The notes: generated by a model from the sequence alone, not told the origin. Positions 25,557-33,794 are shown, counted from the stretch's first letter. The stretch is DNA of 64,000 bases from Sphingomonas kyeonggiensis (GCF_030812785.1 NZ_JAUSTJ010000001.1:1240001-1304000), one strand, 5' to 3'. A program made the numbers and translations.

Positions 25557-26615
25557 GTGCCCGACACAGCATCCGAAGCTCCCGAGCTGAGCCTCAATCT
25601 TGCCATGGCCGTAGTCGCATCGTCGCATGCGCCGGTGTTGCTCCTCGACGAGAATCGCGTTGTGGTCGGGGCCAGCGAAGCCTTTTGCGATGCCTTCGGC
25701 ATCGATGCCCACACCATCGCAGGCCGTGAGTTCGCCAAGCTGGGTGCCGGCGAATGGGCTGTCGCACAGCTCCAATCGCTGCTGAAGGCGACTGCGTCCG
25801 GCTTAGCCGAAGTTAAGAACTACGAGTTCGACCTGGAGCGCGAGGGACGCGCGTCGCGCTGCCTGGTTCTGAATGCCCATAAGCTCAATTATGGCAGGGG
25901 CGAACCGGTCAGGCTTTTGCTCGCCATTGCCGACGTAACCGATGCCCGGATCGCGGAAAAGATGACCGAGGATCTGATCCGCGACAAAGGGATGCTCCTT
26001 CAGGAGCTCCAGCATCGCGTCGCCAACAGCCTTCAGATCATAGCCAGCGTGTTGATGCAGAGCGCTAAGCGGGTGCAGTCCGAGGAGGCGCGCGCACATC
26101 TGCACGAGGCCCATCACCGCGTGATGTCGGTGGCCGCCATCCAGAGGCTGCTCGCCGTGTCCTCGATCGACCGCGTCAGGCTCAGGCCATACTTGACCCA
26201 GCTGTGTGAAAGCATTGGCGCATCGATGATCCACGATCCCGGTCAGATCAGCCTCAACGTCACCAGCGACGAGAGCAGCGTGAATGCCGAGGTGTCGGTC
26301 AGCGTCGGTCTGATTGTCACCGAACTCGTCATCAATGCGTTAAAGCATGCCTTCCCCGAAGGGCGGCGGGGCAAGATCATGGTGAACTATGGTAGCCGGG
26401 GGCCCGTCTGGAGCCTGTCGGTGGTGGACGATGGCGTCGGCATGCCGAAGCAGCCGTCCGGGACGCCTAAGGCGGGCTTGGGCACCAACATCGTCCAGGC
26501 ACTCGCCAAACAACTCGAGGCGCATATCACGATCTTCGACGCGACACCCGGAACGGCGGTATTGTTGGAGCATGGCGAGGGCGGTCCTGGCACAGAGCCC
26601 GTCGCCGCTGTCTAA
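25557..26615 (+). CDS. PAS-domain sensor histidine kinase, HisKA_2 type
   Basis: A 352-residue soluble kinase. A PAS-like N-terminal domain (LLLDENRVVVGASEAFCDAF) is followed by the HisKA_2 dimerisation helix with the phospho-His in LQELQHRVANSLQII and a HATPase_c domain: N box ELVINALKHAF, G1 VVDDGVGMP, G2 GLGTNIVQAL. GTG at 25557 is chosen because AAAGGA lies 6 nt upstream. Kinases of this type feed the PhyR/NepR/EcfG general stress response in alphaproteobacteria. That link is inference; no response regulator is adjacent. Confidence 0.88.
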   Translation: MPDTASEAPELSLNLAMAVVASSHAPVLLLDENRVVVGASEAFCDAFGIDAHTIAGREFAKLGAGEWAVAQLQSLLKATASGLAEVKNYEFDLEREGRASRCLVLNAHKLNYGRGEPVRLLLAIADVTDARIAEKMTEDLIRDKGMLLQELQHRVANSLQIIASVLMQSAKRVQSEEARAHLHEAHHRVMSVAAIQRLLAVSSIDRVRLRPYLTQLCESIGASMIHDPGQISLNVTSDESSVNAEVSVSVGLIVTELVINALKHAFPEGRRGKIMVNYGSRGPVWSLSVVDDGVGMPKQPSGTPKAGLGTNIVQALAKQLEAHITIFDATPGTAVLLEHGEGGPGTEPVAAV

Positions 26616-26737
26616 GCATGGCCACCGCCTCGGCGGGAACTACGGCGGACTTATTGGTCAAAGGGCGGTTCGTCCTCGGCGACACGAAGCGCGCATTCGG
26701 CGGGCGCTGGAGGATGTATTCTAGCATACTCGAATAA

Positions 26738-26758
26738 CGCCAATGATAATTATTGGCG
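26738..26758. promoter_or_regulatory. 21-bp palindrome upstream of the glycine-zipper gene
   Basis: CGCCAATGAT-A-ATTATTGGCG, 10-bp arms with one mismatch, set in an AT-rich stretch about 100 bp before the gene at 26862. No T-run follows, so an operator is more likely than a terminator. Confidence 0.4.
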
Positions 26759-26861
26759 ATCGTAAAATAAAATTTGCAAATTATATTTGATTTTATTTTG
26801 GGCTTTTACGCAGGGCGAGCCGTTCAGTACCTGATTATATCCGTAGTTAGGAACAGAGATC

Positions 26862-27419
26862 ATGAAAAACATATATCTTGCGGTCGCCATATTGGTCGTC
26901 GCGGCTCCCTCCTGGCCCGCGCTGGCACAGCCCAATCAACCTCGAAACGAACAGCGCGGGGACCTCCGCGCGGCCGATCAGGAATATCATGGGGACCGCG
27001 ATGCCGACAATTCACGCGAGGGTCGCAAGGCCCAGCGTGCGTATGCACGCAACCTCGCGGAAGCCAATCGCAACGCGCGACAGGCCAATCGCGGCTGGCG
27101 CAGATACGCCAATTATGACTGGGATCGCCGCGAACCCGGAATGAACCGCTATGACGCTGGGCGCTACTATCGCAGCGGCAACTACTATCGTACCCGGACG
27201 CTTGCCGCGAACGACCGCATCTATCGCGGCCAGAACGGGCGCTATTATTGCCGTCGTTCGGATGGCACGACGGGGCTGATCATCGGCGCCGCCGCCGGCG
27301 GACTGCTCGGCAATACCCTCGTGCGCGGCGACAGTCAGGTCCTGGGAACATTGGTCGGCGCTGCCGGCGGTGCGTTTGCAGGTCGAGCGATCGAGCGGGA
27401 CGGCGTTCGCTGCCGATAA
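26862..27419 (+). CDS. Exported glycine-zipper protein
   Basis: A 185-residue exported protein with a signal peptide (MKNIYLAVAILVVAAPSWPA), a long Arg/Asn/Tyr/Gln-rich middle (RNLAEANRNARQANRGWRRY; DAGRYYRSGNYYRTR) and a C-terminal glycine zipper (GLIIGAAAGGLLGNTLV, GTLVGAAGGAFAGRAI). Similar proteins (RcnB-like, 2TM glycine zipper) associate with the outer membrane. Strong GAGATC-type upstream spacing and an AT-rich promoter region precede it. Envelope stress function is plausible but unproven. Confidence 0.7.
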   Translation: MKNIYLAVAILVVAAPSWPALAQPNQPRNEQRGDLRAADQEYHGDRDADNSREGRKAQRAYARNLAEANRNARQANRGWRRYANYDWDRREPGMNRYDAGRYYRSGNYYRTRTLAANDRIYRGQNGRYYCRRSDGTTGLIIGAAAGGLLGNTLVRGDSQVLGTLVGAAGGAFAGRAIERDGVRCR

Positions 27420-27516
27420 AGCTAGGCATCTCACAGGGAGGATGGTGGGAAACCGCCACCTCCTTCGAGAGGCCGGTGCCGGTATCGGGTGATCTGAATC
27501 GCCCTTGCCAGACCGA

Positions 27517-27672
27517 GTGCAAGAACTCCAGGCGCTGGAATTACCCATCGAACTGTACCTTTTCATTACCTGCATTCTGGCCGCAGTAATCGCACTGCTT
27601 GTCAGCGTGTGTGTCTGGACGCTGTGGAATGACGCGCGCCAGCGCCGGATCGCTCGGCGAAGTGAGCTATGA
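27517..27672 (+). CDS. Possible small single-pass membrane protein (51 aa), GTG start
   Basis: GTG-started ORF: a short polar N-terminus (VQELQALELPIELY), one hydrophobic helix (LFITCILAAVIALLVSVCVW) and a basic tail (NDARQRRIARRSEL). The layout mirrors the 39-residue protein at 20787. The ribosome binding site is weak, so it is tentative. Confidence 0.3.
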   Translation: MQELQALELPIELYLFITCILAAVIALLVSVCVWTLWNDARQRRIARRSEL

Positions 27673-28069
27673 TGGCTGGTGATTGGACAGTCTCCTCAAC
27701 ATGCTCGGTGTTCGCGGGGCCACGGCCTCCGAGGCTGAACGCAATCTCGGGCAATTCTCGCCTCCTGCGGCTTCCGCAGGATTTCCGACGCCATTGCCGC
27801 CGGATCCCGGAACTCCGCTAAACGACCGCTTCCGCCGGACCGCTTGCCGATAGCGGCCAGGAAGAATCACCCCTTCTCCGCCGTTCAGGCATCGCCGGGT
27901 TGATTTAGAAGCCGCCGGGCGGCTTCCGCCCCAAACACGACGTTCAGGAGGCCAGTCCCGCCGGGAACGGCTAGGGCGATCACCGCGACCATACACCAGA
28001 GGCTGCTGCCCCCATGCATTCTGGTGCAGGTACTAGCCGAATCATGCTTGTTCCCTTTATGTTCAGCCT
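27673..28069. other. Gap without a supported gene
   Basis: About 400 bp. The only notable reading is a 50-codon Pro-rich ORF (27701-27853) without a ribosome binding site. Nothing else is recognisable on either strand. Confidence 0.4.
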
Positions 28070-28330
28070 GTGGACTACAACGATCCTCGAGCGCTACAGC
28101 ACGCACTAGCCATCCTGCGTGAGAGCATCGCCGAAGGCCCAGGGAGGCCGTTGACGACTTGCGAGAAGCTGGCGTGCCGAATGCTCCTGCCGGTCGTCGG
28201 CCGACGCGCGCTGGTACATTTCTGCGAGACGGTCGAAGGGGCGAACCCGCTCTACCGGAAGTCACACTTGGCGCTGTCATGCGCTTCCATTGAGCGCGAC
28301 GTGCAGCGGTATCTCAAGACCTGCAAATAA
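28070..28330 (+). CDS. Hypothetical helical protein (86 aa), GTG start
   Basis: Begins VDYNDPRALQHALAILRESI and continues with helical, mildly charged sequence containing four cysteines (CEKLACRML; HFCETVEG; LSCASIERD). No signal peptide and no membrane segment. It overlaps the convergent lipoprotein gene by 54 bp at the 3' ends. Family not recognised. Confidence 0.4.
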   Translation: MDYNDPRALQHALAILRESIAEGPGRPLTTCEKLACRMLLPVVGRRALVHFCETVEGANPLYRKSHLALSCASIERDVQRYLKTCK

Positions 28331-28690
28331 TGGGGATGAGCCGAGGGCTCGTTGCAACGACGTATGGGCAGCATCGCTCCGCTCAATCGCCAACGTCACC
28401 CGCGCCGTGTCCGCCGGCGCCATCGCGGTTGCCGCCGGATAGGTACTGCGACCCGCGGCGAGTACGCCGAAGGCCAGGCGGTCGCCATCGGCGAGTTTGG
28501 CGCGGGTCGCCGGGTCGAACGCGCCGACGCTAAAGGCTGTCATTTCCGCCACGACGGCATAGCCATTCTCTATGCTGGCTGCGCGGTCCGCCGCCTTGGC
28601 GATGCTCGCCTCGGTGGGCGGCCGCACCTCGAACGAAGCGCACGCCGAAAGGCTCGCCACGAGGGCGAGCGCGAGGAAGAACCTCTTCAT
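28277..28690 (-). CDS. Small lipoprotein, probable prophage lysis-region remnant
   Basis: A 137-residue lipoprotein: MKRFFLALALVASLSAC puts the lipidated Cys at residue 17. The mature part is Ala-rich and helical. It follows the phage amidase remnant at 28743 on the same strand, where lysis accessory genes commonly sit in prophages. GGAGACG lies before the ATG. A spanin-like role is possible but no proline-rich or coiled-coil signature settles it. Confidence 0.6.
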   Translation of the reverse strand: MKRFFLALALVASLSACASFEVRPPTEASIAKAADRAASIENGYAVVAEMTAFSVGAFDPATRAKLADGDRLAFGVLAAGRSTYPAATAMAPADTARVTLAIERSDAAHTSLQRALGSSPLFAGLEIPLHVALNGSA

Positions 28691-28742
28691 GATCGTCTCC
28701 TTGGGTTGCCGCGGAACCGCGCGGCGCGGTGTCAGAGAAGGG

Positions 28743-28928
28743 CTAGAGCCCGATCCGCTTCAGCTCGGCCGTCACGTCGAAGCTCGGGCAGGCCTTGGCC
28801 ACGTTCGGCCAGTCGCGATGGCCGCGGATGCGCGCGCCGGGATATTGCGCGCGCAGCTTGACGAGCCGCGCGGCCATGGCGGCTTCCGCATCAGCAAGGC
28901 AGAGCCTGTTCGGCCGCGCCGCCAGCAC
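28743..28928 (-). pseudogene. Phage endolysin (T7-lysozyme-like amidase), C-terminal remnant
   Basis: About 60 codons survive. The segment RAQYPGARIRGHRDWP followed by KACPSFDV matches the C-terminal zinc-site region of N-acetylmuramoyl-L-alanine amidases of the T7-lysozyme type (His and Cys ligands). The upstream ~100 residues with the first zinc His are missing, and the frame runs into unrelated sequence at about 28926. It is thus a broken gene, not a short functional one. Confidence 0.6.
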
Positions 28929-29054
28929 GGCACGTTCGCAGAGGCAGAGGCGGAAGCCCGGCGGCTCTCCCGGGCAAATCCGGGAAGCGCCTTCGTCATT
29001 GCACAGGAAGTGGCCCGGGTCGTCAGCACCGGCCCTGGAGGTGAGCGGATATGA
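28926..29054 (+). pseudogene. 5'-truncated small phage-type gene
   Basis: The last 42 codons (HGTFAEAEAEARRLSRANPG, then SAFVIAQEVARV) look like the C-terminus of a small protein type seen in phages and islands of this group. The 5' part is missing; the break coincides with the break of the divergent amidase remnant. Its stop overlaps the next start. Confidence 0.35.
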
Positions 29055-29275
29055 CCTGCTCTACCTGCCAGCACTTCCTCAGCCGGGGCGTCATCGACGC
29101 CTCGGCTGAGCCCGGCGATCTCAAGGGGCCCCGTTGGACGGGCGTGTGCCGGCGGCATCCGCCCCGGATCGAGAGCGTCACCTGGGCTGAGTCCACCCCC
29201 GAGGGGTTCTCGGTCTTTCCCCTTGTCCACCCTGACCAGCACTGCGGCGAGTTCAGCGCCGCGGTGCCGCTGTAG
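29051..29275 (+). CDS. Small Cys-rich protein (74 aa)
   Basis: Starts MTCSTCQHFLSRGV; has CxxC near the N-terminus, GVCRRHPP in the middle and DQHCGEFS near the end, a pattern fitting a zinc-ribbon-like fold. GGAGGTGA upstream at good spacing supports the ATG. Analogous in cysteine pattern to the protein at 29769 (TCAAC...CHLNPP...CGSW). Function unknown. Confidence 0.6.
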   Translation: MTCSTCQHFLSRGVIDASAEPGDLKGPRWTGVCRRHPPRIESVTWAESTPEGFSVFPLVHPDQHCGEFSAAVPL

Positions 29276-29287
29276 GAGTTCCCTGAC

Positions 29288-29776
29288 ATGCTAGGTGTTT
29301 TCGACGCCAGTCGCGGCTGGGTGCCGTTCAGCTCGATCGCCCGCGCCAAGCCGTCGACTAATCAGTACGGCACCGAGGTGGCTGATTTCATTCTTACCGA
29401 TGGCACTGAGTTGAAAAACTTCGGCCCGATATGGGAGGGGCTCTGGAGGCTGCCGACGCAGCTCATCCAAGCCGAGCCGGGATGGAAACTGTGTGACATC
29501 TGGGTCGAGGGTGAGCCCGGCATGCGTCTCACGCCGATCATTGCCTGGGCATATTGTGTCGACGGAGAAATCCGTCCGGTCACGCCCTGCGGCATCAATG
29601 ACGGGCTCGCCGACCCAGCAATGGGCATCTTCGTCCAGCGGCCGGATGGGGCGGTCGAGTCCGCTTCGTCCTGGGGGGATGGCGGCACATTCCACAACCC
29701 CGCGCACCTGCTCGACCACTATGTTGCTCGTGAGCAGGCTCGGCGGCGTGAGGCTGAAGGTGCTGCCAATGCCTGA
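29288..29776 (+). CDS. Hypothetical protein (162 aa), paralogue of the gene at 33795
   Basis: Soluble, acidic protein starting MLGVFDASRGWVPFSSIARA. It shares with the protein at 33795 the motif SRGWVPFS(S/A)IAR, a DGTxLxxFGP segment and RLPxQLxxAEPGWxLCxIW. The extra C-terminal ~65 residues (HNPAHLLDHYVAREQAR) are absent in the paralogue. Family not recognised. It lies in a run of five same-strand genes ending with an AlpA-like regulator. Confidence 0.6.
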   Translation: MLGVFDASRGWVPFSSIARAKPSTNQYGTEVADFILTDGTELKNFGPIWEGLWRLPTQLIQAEPGWKLCDIWVEGEPGMRLTPIIAWAYCVDGEIRPVTPCGINDGLADPAMGIFVQRPDGAVESASSWGDGGTFHNPAHLLDHYVAREQARRREAEGAANA

Positions 29777-30041
29777 CCCGCGAACCTGCGCTGCGTGCGC
29801 CTGGTGGAAGAGGTCGGCACCGAAGCTGGCCAATGCCCTGCGGGATCCGTCCGCCTCGGAGGTGGTCGGCGTCTGTCACCTCAATCCCCCGGTGGTCGTG
29901 CAGGGCAACGCGGCCTTCCCGGTGACCCTCTACCCCGAGACGCACGAGAGCCGCTTCTGTGGCTCTTGGCGGGATGCTTCCGACGGCCCGACCGGAGGAG
30001 CGCGGACGGTGGTCGAGTTCAAGCCCAGGGAGGCTGCATGA
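29769..30041 (+). CDS. Small Cys-rich protein (90 aa)
   Basis: Starts MPDPRTCAACAWWKRSAPKL, then VGVCHLNPPVVV and SRFCGSW: four cysteines in a CxxC...C...C order suitable for a zinc ribbon. The start overlaps the stop of the preceding gene and GAAGG lies upstream. Same cysteine layout as the protein at 29051. Function unknown. Confidence 0.6.
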   Translation: MPDPRTCAACAWWKRSAPKLANALRDPSASEVVGVCHLNPPVVVQGNAAFPVTLYPETHESRFCGSWRDASDGPTGGARTVVEFKPREAA

Positions 30042-30244
30042 TGTCCGCGCAAACGCCGAATTCCGACGCCTTCGTCCGGCTTCCGCAGGTTATCCAGCGA
30101 ACCGGCCTGTCGAAGGCGACCATCCGCCGCAAGGAGCTGCGGGGCGAGTTCCCGCGCCGGCATAAGATCAGCGCGAATGTCGTCGCCTGGTACGAGAGCG
30201 ACCTGCAGCGGTGGCTGCGGTCGCCGATGTTTTGGGAGGGGTAG
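30038..30244 (+). CDS. AlpA-family phage-type regulator / excisionase-like
   Basis: A 68-residue protein with a MerR-like HTH (VRLPQVIQRTGLSKATIRRK, then ANVVAWYESDLQRWL). AlpA-type proteins activate integrase genes or act as excisionases of tRNA-targeting elements. Start MMSAQT overlaps the previous stop (ATGA) with GGGAGG upstream. Possible partner of the integrase at 36056, although it is 6 kb away. Confidence 0.75.
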   Translation: MMSAQTPNSDAFVRLPQVIQRTGLSKATIRRKELRGEFPRRHKISANVVAWYESDLQRWLRSPMFWEG

Positions 30245-30295
30245 GGTGAGCCCCGCGGCGCCGGTTTAGTTTGGCGTGATGTGGCTTCTTTGTCA

Positions 30296-30496
30296 TCAGC
30301 AGCGACAAGACGGGCTGAGCGTTCCGTCACAGCAGGTTTTACGGCCGCCAGAGCACCCGCAGACGCCCCCATGATGCGAACAGCACCCCGATTGCCGAGC
30401 CTCGGCGACCGTGGCGAACGTGCGACCCAAGCAGTCGGGCTTATAGGCGCCCAGCGACGTCCCGAGCGCTAACAGCGCGATACCTACCTTTATCAT
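30296..30496 (-). CDS. Small exported Cys-rich protein (66 aa)
   Basis: Starts MIKVGIALLALGTSLGAYKP with a signal-like hydrophobic N-terminus. The mature part contains about ten cysteines in CCSHHGGVCGCSGG and KTCCDGTLSPSCRC. A strong GGAGGGGAG ribosome binding site supports it. Proteins with this HHGGVCGC pattern occur widely as small secreted proteins; function unknown, metal binding or disulfide structure possible. Confidence 0.6.
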   Translation of the reverse strand: MIKVGIALLALGTSLGAYKPDCLGRTFATVAEARQSGCCSHHGGVCGCSGGRKTCCDGTLSPSCRC

Positions 30497-30698
30497 TCTC
30501 CCCTCCGTATCGTTGACGAATCTGGCCTGGGTGGATTTAGATACCGCTACGGAACCATGATGTTGGGCTTCACCGCATCGACGGCAGGCTTGCAGCTTAC
30601 CCTGACCCGCTCGAACGTGCCGGGCTTATGCGCCGCCCAGCAGTCTTTGCATTGGGCGAAAGACCCGAAAAGCTGCACCGCGCCGTTCGATGTGATGA
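30497..30698. other. Gap with no supported gene
   Basis: About 200 bp between two minus-strand genes. A plus-strand reading (MMLGFTASTAGLQLT...) has no ribosome binding site and is judged a shadow. Confidence 0.45.
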
Positions 30699-30962
30699 CT
30701 AGCAGTGTGGCAAGTTCAAAAGGTTATTCGGCGGAAAGCTGTCCCCTTCCGTAGTAAGGTACTTCCTGCCGTTGGAGTGCTGTCTGACAAGCACGTTAAC
30801 ACGGTAGCCTCGCACGCTGACCCAGAAGGTATGCCCTTCCTCGATCCAGCGGATAACGTCATCAATCGGCGCTGTCTTGAAGTTGGGGCCGCCTAGACTA
30901 TCAATCCTTCTATCTGCATCGCGTCCATCTGGAATGATGCAGCCTACTTGATAGTCACCCAT
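30699..30962 (-). CDS. DUF3892-type small protein (87 aa)
   Basis: Starts MGDYQVGCIIPDGRDADRRI. The body has VIRWIEEGHTFWVSV and ends YLTTEGDSFPPNNLLNLPHC, the pattern of DUF3892 proteins. GGAGGAC lies 6 nt before the ATG. The family occurs in many bacteria and phages, with no known function. Confidence 0.65.
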   Translation of the reverse strand: MGDYQVGCIIPDGRDADRRIDSLGGPNFKTAPIDDVIRWIEEGHTFWVSVRGYRVNVLVRQHSNGRKYLTTEGDSFPPNNLLNLPHC

Positions 30963-31099
30963 GATCTGTCCTCCCCCGAGTCGATCGGAGAAAAATACAT
31001 CACCGGTACTACTGCACAATCCTCCACGTTGACATTTGCCCTGGCCTGAGATGAAATTTGCAAGGGGCTCGGGGCGCAAAGACGAGTCAAGGGGGTGCA

Positions 31100-31954
31100 A
31101 TGAAAGCGATAGGAAAATGGTCGCTGGCGCTTGCCAGCTTTTCGCTGGCGATGCCCGCTCAGGCAGCGCCGCGAGTTGAGATACAGCCAGTTCAGCGAGG
31201 CGAGGAAACACTGCGTTGGGACAGGGGCTTCCCCACCCTAGACCTCAAGGGGGCGCGCGGTTCCGTGCAGGTCCGCCGACTCCTCTTCGACCATGGAAGC
31301 ATGGTCTTCGCAGTCGCGGTGTACAACTCGAGTGATATCGAAGCCGATTTTGACGTCGAGAACGTTGAGGTTTCGGTCGGCGGCAAGCCCCAGCGCGCGA
31401 TGAGCCTCCAAGAGGTCCAGGCGAAGGCGGAAAGCCGGGCCAGGTGGTCACAGGTCGGCATGGCGCTGCTTGGGGGATTCGCTGTTGCGGGTGCTGCCAG
31501 TCAGCGTGATCATTACACCAGCACCTATCGAACTCCCCGTGGCAGTTATCGCTTCGATTACAGCACTCCTAGCACCGCGGGGCAGATTGAAGCTGCGGCT
31601 ATCGCCGCTGGGACAGCCTACAGCATCAAGATGATGCGGGATCGTTTGGATCGAACCCTTGGCGAGTTGGGGGACCGAGTTGTTCAACGCACGACGGTCG
31701 GACCCAGCGAAGGTTACGGCGGCCAGGTGATTATCACGAAGGCGGTATTCTCGAAGATGCCGACCCCGGTGGAGATGGTCGTTCATTGGAACGGCGAGGA
31801 CTTCCGCTTTTCGTTTCGAGCAGTGCCTTTGGGGACGCCTGATCCGACGTGGATTCGGAAGCCCCTCTCGCCGCCCGCGCCCGCGCCTCAGGCGCCGGCA
31901 CCTGAGGTGCCCGTGGGGCTCGTGCCTGCTGCGCCGAAGCCGACCAGCGCCTAG
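31100..31954 (+). CDS. Exported protein (284 aa), unknown function
   Basis: Signal peptide MKAIGKWSLALASFSLAMPAQA, a beta-rich middle (ARGSVQVRRLLFDHGSMVF, DVENVEVSVGGKPQRAM), a hydrophobic Ala/Gly segment near residues 115-130 and a Pro/Ala-rich tail (PAPAPQAPAPEVPVGL). AAGGGGG precedes the ATG. Not recognised; an envelope-associated role is likely from the signal peptide only. Confidence 0.6.
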   Translation: MKAIGKWSLALASFSLAMPAQAAPRVEIQPVQRGEETLRWDRGFPTLDLKGARGSVQVRRLLFDHGSMVFAVAVYNSSDIEADFDVENVEVSVGGKPQRAMSLQEVQAKAESRARWSQVGMALLGGFAVAGAASQRDHYTSTYRTPRGSYRFDYSTPSTAGQIEAAAIAAGTAYSIKMMRDRLDRTLGELGDRVVQRTTVGPSEGYGGQVIITKAVFSKMPTPVEMVVHWNGEDFRFSFRAVPLGTPDPTWIRKPLSPPAPAPQAPAPEVPVGLVPAAPKPTSA

Positions 31955-31979
31955 GTTTACCGTATTACAGTGCCAACTT

Positions 31980-32888
31980 TCATAGCGCCGCTTCATCAGC
32001 GGACGGCGGTTGATCCAAAGAATCATTTTCGTCCATCTGGCGCTCAGCGTCGCAGATGGCATCCATCGCGTCTCCGCCGTCGCGGGGACGAGCTTTGTAC
32101 ATTTGATCCAGTCGGTGTCGCTTGCCGAACACGTCCTCGTAAACGTGCCTCACCACGAGATAGAGCGTGATCTCGTTCTTGAGCCAGCGCGCCTTATCGG
32201 CTGGGGAGAGTGTTAGGCTGCGTCGAAAAGCCCCCAATGTTCGATCGGGTCCAAGCGTCTGCCCGGGCCTACTAAGAACGCTGTTGATATCGGGCAATTG
32301 GGGAGCGTGGTCCCAATCATCAAAATAGGCGTGAATCTCGCCTTTGACGTTTCGTGCAGGAGTTTGACCGCAATTTCGTAGGACGCAACTGTAGGTTGGC
32401 TTCTCAGACTTCGGCAGGCCACTGAACCCAACAATATCTATCGCGAGATAGGCCCGTAGCTGCCGGCGAGCAGTATCGCGTGCGATGATATTGGCTTTTC
32501 TCGCCTTTTTTAGGCCGGCCCTTCCTTGGACAAGGGTCCAGAGAAGCGCAGCCAAAGCAGCACCGCTCAAGAGCGTTGCGACAATTGCCCAAGTGCCCGC
32601 TCGCCTGGCCTCATGCGCTGCTTTCTCCGCAGCGATGGCGGCGCGCCATTGGGCGCACAGATCGGCGGCGTCCTTGTCCTTGGCATGGTAGCAGGGATCG
32701 GGATCATAGCCTACGTAAGGCGTAAACTTCGGGCCTGGGCTAGGTGTGAGCGCTGGCGCTGGCTGCGCCGCTGGGATGGTATTACGAGTGCGATTGCCGC
32801 CCTCAACCTGTTTTGCTGGCGGCTGAGCACCGCATAAAATTAGCCATCCGACAAGCGCAAGGACTGCGCGCCAATTGCCTCTAGACAT
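31980..32888 (-). CDS. Membrane protein of island type (302 aa), unknown function
   Basis: N-terminal hydrophobic segment (LALVGWLILCGA), a Pro-rich linker, a conserved-looking DPCYHAKDKDAADLCAQWRAA block, a second transmembrane helix (WAIVATLLSGAALAALLW) and a soluble C-terminal part beginning NIIARDTARRQLRAYL. I recall proteins with this ADLCAQWRAA/TARRQLRAYL layout from sphingomonad and rhizobial islands, function unknown. Acidic C-terminus. Confidence 0.6.
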   Translation of the reverse strand: MSRGNWRAVLALVGWLILCGAQPPAKQVEGGNRTRNTIPAAQPAPALTPSPGPKFTPYVGYDPDPCYHAKDKDAADLCAQWRAAIAAEKAAHEARRAGTWAIVATLLSGAALAALLWTLVQGRAGLKKARKANIIARDTARRQLRAYLAIDIVGFSGLPKSEKPTYSCVLRNCGQTPARNVKGEIHAYFDDWDHAPQLPDINSVLSRPGQTLGPDRTLGAFRRSLTLSPADKARWLKNEITLYLVVRHVYEDVFGKRHRLDQMYKARPRDGGDAMDAICDAERQMDENDSLDQPPSADEAAL

Positions 32889-32996
32889 TGTATCAAAAAA
32901 ACCGCTGTGAATTTGCTCCGGCTGATTTTGTTCCTGATGTTTGGCTCGGAGTCCACCGGTGTAGAGGCGAGGCCACTCGAGCCCCGCCCCAAATCC

Positions 32997-33716
32997 TCAA
33001 TGCTTCGGCTTGTCAGCGCTCGTCGTGACGGCGGGCGTGAGCGCCGGTGGCGCTGCCGCGACCGTCTCATTGGCCGGAGTGGCTGGCGCCGCCTTCACGG
33101 CCACGGCCATGACAGGAGCGGGCATCGCCGGATCCGTGCCCTCAGGCAGTGCGACCGGCAACGCTTCAGCGGTATGGGCCTTGAACTCTCGTCCAGCTGG
33201 AATGCGAGCTGACTTTCCGGTCACAACGAGCAGGGGCGCGGTGAGCACGATGGCACCGACTGCTGCCAGCGTGTTGCCCTCACCCTCTTGCCGGTACTTC
33301 CCGGTAAGCGGAATGCGCCGACCGTTGAGATCGATGAAGCGCAGCTCAATGTCCATCTTCCCCGACTTGCCGAACACCGCTCGACCAGTGCGCCAGGTCA
33401 CCTCACCGCGCGCCAGGGTACCCTTGGGAATTACGACGAAGCCACTGAGCATGACGTCGTGCGATACGGTGAGGTCGAACATGTCGCCCTCCTCATGTCG
33501 CTTCGAGCTAAGCTCGCTGTTCAATGTCAGGAAGATCTCGGTATTCGCCGGCAGTGCCACGGTCGGCGCGCTCCGGGCGACCGCGGCGACAGGAACTGGC
33601 GGGGCCGGACTAGCAGGAGCAGCCGATGGCACGGCCTGGGCTGCGGTCTGGGCACTGGCGATCGTCGGAACCGCAAGCAAAGCGGCGCCTATCAGGCATA
33701 GTTGTCTCATAGTCAT
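32997..33716 (-). CDS. Exported protein (239 aa), unknown function
   Basis: Signal peptide MTMRQLCLIGAALLAVPTIASA, a Pro/Ala-rich linker, then a compact domain (LPANTEIFLTLNSELSSKR through GVVIPKGTLARGEV and IELRFIDLNGRRIPL) and an Ala/Pro-rich tail. The core resembles a small beta-domain used in conjugation or secretion scaffolds (TrbI/VirB10-like), but no transmembrane scaffold is present. Assignment left open. Confidence 0.6.
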   Translation of the reverse strand: MTMRQLCLIGAALLAVPTIASAQTAAQAVPSAAPASPAPPVPVAAVARSAPTVALPANTEIFLTLNSELSSKRHEEGDMFDLTVSHDVMLSGFVVIPKGTLARGEVTWRTGRAVFGKSGKMDIELRFIDLNGRRIPLTGKYRQEGEGNTLAAVGAIVLTAPLLVVTGKSARIPAGREFKAHTAEALPVALPEGTDPAMPAPVMAVAVKAAPATPANETVAAAPPALTPAVTTSADKPKH

Positions 33717-33794
33717 CCCCCCGAATTATTGGGGTATCATCTCCAAGCTTCTCCGAGAGTCAATTCCGTTGTTTTGGAGTAACAATAGAGCGAT

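Noticed and set aside
26862..27419. Possible toxin for the immunity-like protein at 34271
   Set aside because: The protein is an exported glycine-zipper type with no toxin domain, and lies far from the immunity-like gene.
27701..27853. 50-codon Pro-rich ORF
   Set aside because: No ribosome binding site and no recognisable feature.
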